Shown piece by piece: positions 61,872 through 64,000 of a DNA stretch of 64,000 nucleotides; position 1 is the stretch's first letter; every line of letters begins with the position of its first letter. This stretch comes from Nipponacmea schrenckii (lineage: Eukaryota; Mollusca; Gastropoda; Lottiidae). The stretch is taken from contig JAUJPP010000003.1 of NCBI GenBank assembly GCA_030562195.1, positions 26,443,398 to 26,507,397 of the forward strand, written 5' to 3'. Made by a program: the position numbers and the translations under genes. Under the pieces are notes generated by a model. It did not search any database and had not been told where the DNA came from. It worked only from the letters and a program-made list of their open reading frames with translations.

Positions 61872-62614
61872 TTAAAGTGATACTGCCTCTTAGAATAGAC
61901 ATTAAATTTAGGTACACAAGGATGGTCAATATGTGTATATTATATTCATCATTAAACTTACCTGGTGTCATAAAGTAACAGATCCCTAGAAAATCTAGAA
62001 AACTCACAAAATTAAGTAATTAATGAAAATGCTTAATCATATTTTTTTAATCGTTTTTCAATAATAAATTGCATTTTTAAGGATAACTTAGTAAGTTATT
62101 TGGAATTACCGGATCAAAAAAGGATTCTGTTTTCTGCTATGTTATTTATCATAATCTTTGAACGACATTTAGAAGTAGTTCGAACATTAAGTTACAACAC
62201 ATACAGGAATCTTCATCAAGCACAAAATAATGATCATTATTTTGTGCTTGATAAAGATTCCTGTATGTGAATTGAAACGTTGCAAATATTAAAGGAAGGA
62301 GTAGTATATGAATAAAAGTGTTGTAATTTAATGTTATTTATTGTCAGTGCAGATAATTATAATGTATGGAAGCCGATAGCGGCCATTTGTTAACCGCGAC
62401 TTGTCGAGTTGGCGACTTGTCGACTTGTCGAGTTGGCGACTTTGAAATCCGGCGACTTGGCGACTTTGAAATCCGGCGACTTGTCGACTTGGCGACTTTG
62501 AGACATTGAAAAAACAGGATGGCCGCTATCGGCTTCCATAATAATGTATATATTGTGCTCTTATTGGCCAAGTTTAACATTGTATGTTCATTCTAAGACA
62601 CAGTATCCCTTTAA
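61872..62614. mobile_element. TTAA-flanked hairpin element, copy 3 (743 bp)
   Basis: Paralogue of the 55509-56174 element with the same ends. It is expanded by extra CGACTTGGCGACTTTGAAATC units between the GGAAGCCGATAGCGGCCAT inverted pair. Confidence 0.8.
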
Positions 62615-63118
62615 CGTGTTACAATTTCCCCTGAAATACAAAATACAAATGTTTTTAAAAAATCTAGAATGACTCTATGAACAGTGCTTAAGACCTTCTG
62701 CTACAGAATTATGAAAATTAATCATAGGAATATGTAGATACCCCTTGTGTTTTTCTTATTTTTATTGTACTCGTGATATTCTAGTACCAGTTGGAATGTA
62801 ACTTGGTACCCGAGCCTTAGCGCCTATCATACCGCATTGGAAATCTTACAGAAATCCATTCAAGTCTTATATATTTATTTAAGTATTGATTCTCTAATTT
62901 GTGATCACTATTTTGTATAATTCCACTCTGGTATATAAATTTTCTATTTACTTTTTTTAAAATTCAACAAACGCACTGGGAATATACTTTCTTTAAAGGT
63001 CACATTTAAATAGGTTTTGTTGATAATAGACTCTATTTTACTTACAGCCCCTCTTTTGCCTAACGATGACGATTAAATACGAGCAATAATAGAACAGTGG
63101 TTTTAATGGGTTCAAATT

Positions 63119-63479
63119 TTAAAGTGATACTGCACCTTAGAATGAAAATAAAATTTAAGTTCTCAAGAATGTTCAATATGAGTATATATTCATCAAGGAA
63201 TTTACCTAGTGTCATAAAGTAACATAATCCCTGTAAGACCTGGAACACTGACAAAACTAAGTAATTATTGAAAACGCTTAATAAATTTATTAACTGTTTT
63301 TCAATAATCAAATGCATCTTAATGGATAATTACTTAGGTTTTTTGGGGTATTTTATTTATTGTTTTATGTTATTTATGGTAAAAGATATACTTGCTGATC
63401 AGTGATGAATAAAGCTCTTATTGGCAAAGTTTAAAATTCTCAAATTTTATGTTCATTCTAAGACGCAGTATCCCTTTAA
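63119..63479. mobile_element. TTAA-flanked hairpin element, copy 4 (361 bp, short form)
   Basis: Paralogue of the 60620-60965 element with the same ends (TTAAAGTGATACTG, CAGTATCCCTTTAA) and one 15-base difference near GTAAGACCTGGAACACTGAC. Confidence 0.8.
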
Positions 63480-63598
63480 GCGCCTTTCAATAGCTAATTG
63501 CATCTTTATGGATAATTATTGGGATTTATCGGATTATATAAGGTTTCAGTTATGTTTTTTATTTATCGACGGGATCATGGTTTTTGTAGTATATATAT

Positions 63599-63720
63599 CT
63601 GGACACAAGTATATAGATAACAATTACTTTATTAAATAACTTGCTAGATAAAGACAGAAGTACCATCGTCGAAACGTCACAAGTTATTTGACAAAATTGT
63701 TATCTATATAATTGTGTATA
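63599..63720. mobile_element. Hairpin MITE, second copy in B2
   Basis: Same sequence and position within unit B as the copy at 61089-61205, including the CGTCGAAACGTCACAAG loop, and again followed by a microsatellite. Confidence 0.75.
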
Positions 63721-63751
63721 TATAAACGAAATGGAAGCAAATGAGAATAAA

Positions 63752-63794
<43 letters not shown>

Positions 63795-63878
63795 TTTATC
63801 TTATCTTATCTTATCTTATCTTATCTTATCTTATCTTTCTTATCTTATTTTATCTTATCTTATCTATTTTATCTTATC

Positions 63879-63925
<47 letters not shown>

Positions 63926-63978
63926 ATTTATCTATCTATCAATCTATCTATCTATCTATCTATCTATTTATCTATCTC
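63752..63978 (+). repeat. (TATC)n / (TTATC)n mixed microsatellite at the window end
   Basis: A tetranucleotide CTAT run changes to TTATC pentamers and back again. It is the expanded equivalent of the 61231-61304 run. Confidence 0.95.
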
Positions 63979-64000
63979 TCAGGCAGAATATGTTATTAAC

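Larger units (their letters stand above)
61305..63800. mobile_element. Repeat unit copy 2 (A2 + B2), uninterrupted
   Basis: A2 (61305-62758) and B2 (62759-63800) meet at CTTATTTTTATTG, the empty site for the insert in copy 1. A2 differs from A1 mainly by a longer CGACTTG/CGACTTTG array (62395-62510) and small indels. This shows a tandem duplication with later insertion in copy 1. Confidence 0.88.

Overview
The window is eukaryotic, AT-rich, intron-dense DNA. It most likely comes from a lophotrochozoan invertebrate, and a marine mollusc (gastropod) is my best guess. The reasons are short exons with GT-AG introns, ionotropic receptors of the IR25a type, a secreted fibrinogen-related (FReD) protein with apple-like and EGF-like domains, tRNA-derived SINEs, many small hairpin elements and Helitron-like DNA. 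The species cannot be fixed from the sequence alone.

Region 1 to about 46.8 kb is a head-to-tail array of four ionotropic-receptor genes, all on the + strand. Each splices cleanly in phase from a signal-peptide exon through an amino-terminal domain (ATD), S1, M1, pore loop, M3, S2 and M4. They alternate between two types. Receptors 1 (1-6742, its 5' end lies outside the window) and 3 (24795-33119) share six matching exons across the channel domain. Their pore loops read [10 protein letters not shown], so a glutamate sits at the Q/R site, and their overall motifs are closest to the delta/AKDF iGluR group. Receptors 2 (10964-19635) and 4 (39306-46781) carry IR25a hallmarks: DFAGIQI, YFERMA, an F/WDYPLGD motif and SRL after M3. 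The array therefore reads A-B-A-B, as expected from duplication of a two-gene unit. A-type and B-type proteins may be subunit partners, but this is inference.

The introns and gaps are rich in repeats. Two tandem arrays have copied an exon end together with its 5' splice site: a 40-bp unit in receptor 2 intron 1, and a 26-bp unit in receptor 3 intron 4. An 86-88 bp satellite occurs in receptor 2 and, in opposite orientation, at 34.9-36.0 kb. The 8-mer ACTTCCGG/CCGGAAGT occurs at least 21 times.

From 46.8 kb the window is mostly mobile DNA. It holds one clear gene, a three-exon secreted PAN/EGF/FReD protein on the minus strand (51446-53826), and a decayed LINE (49203-50045). At 54.9-63.8 kb a roughly 2.5-kb unit is tandemly duplicated. 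One copy is split by a 3.94-kb Helitron-like insertion whose ends are exposed by the intact second copy. The right edge dissolves into a TATC-type microsatellite.
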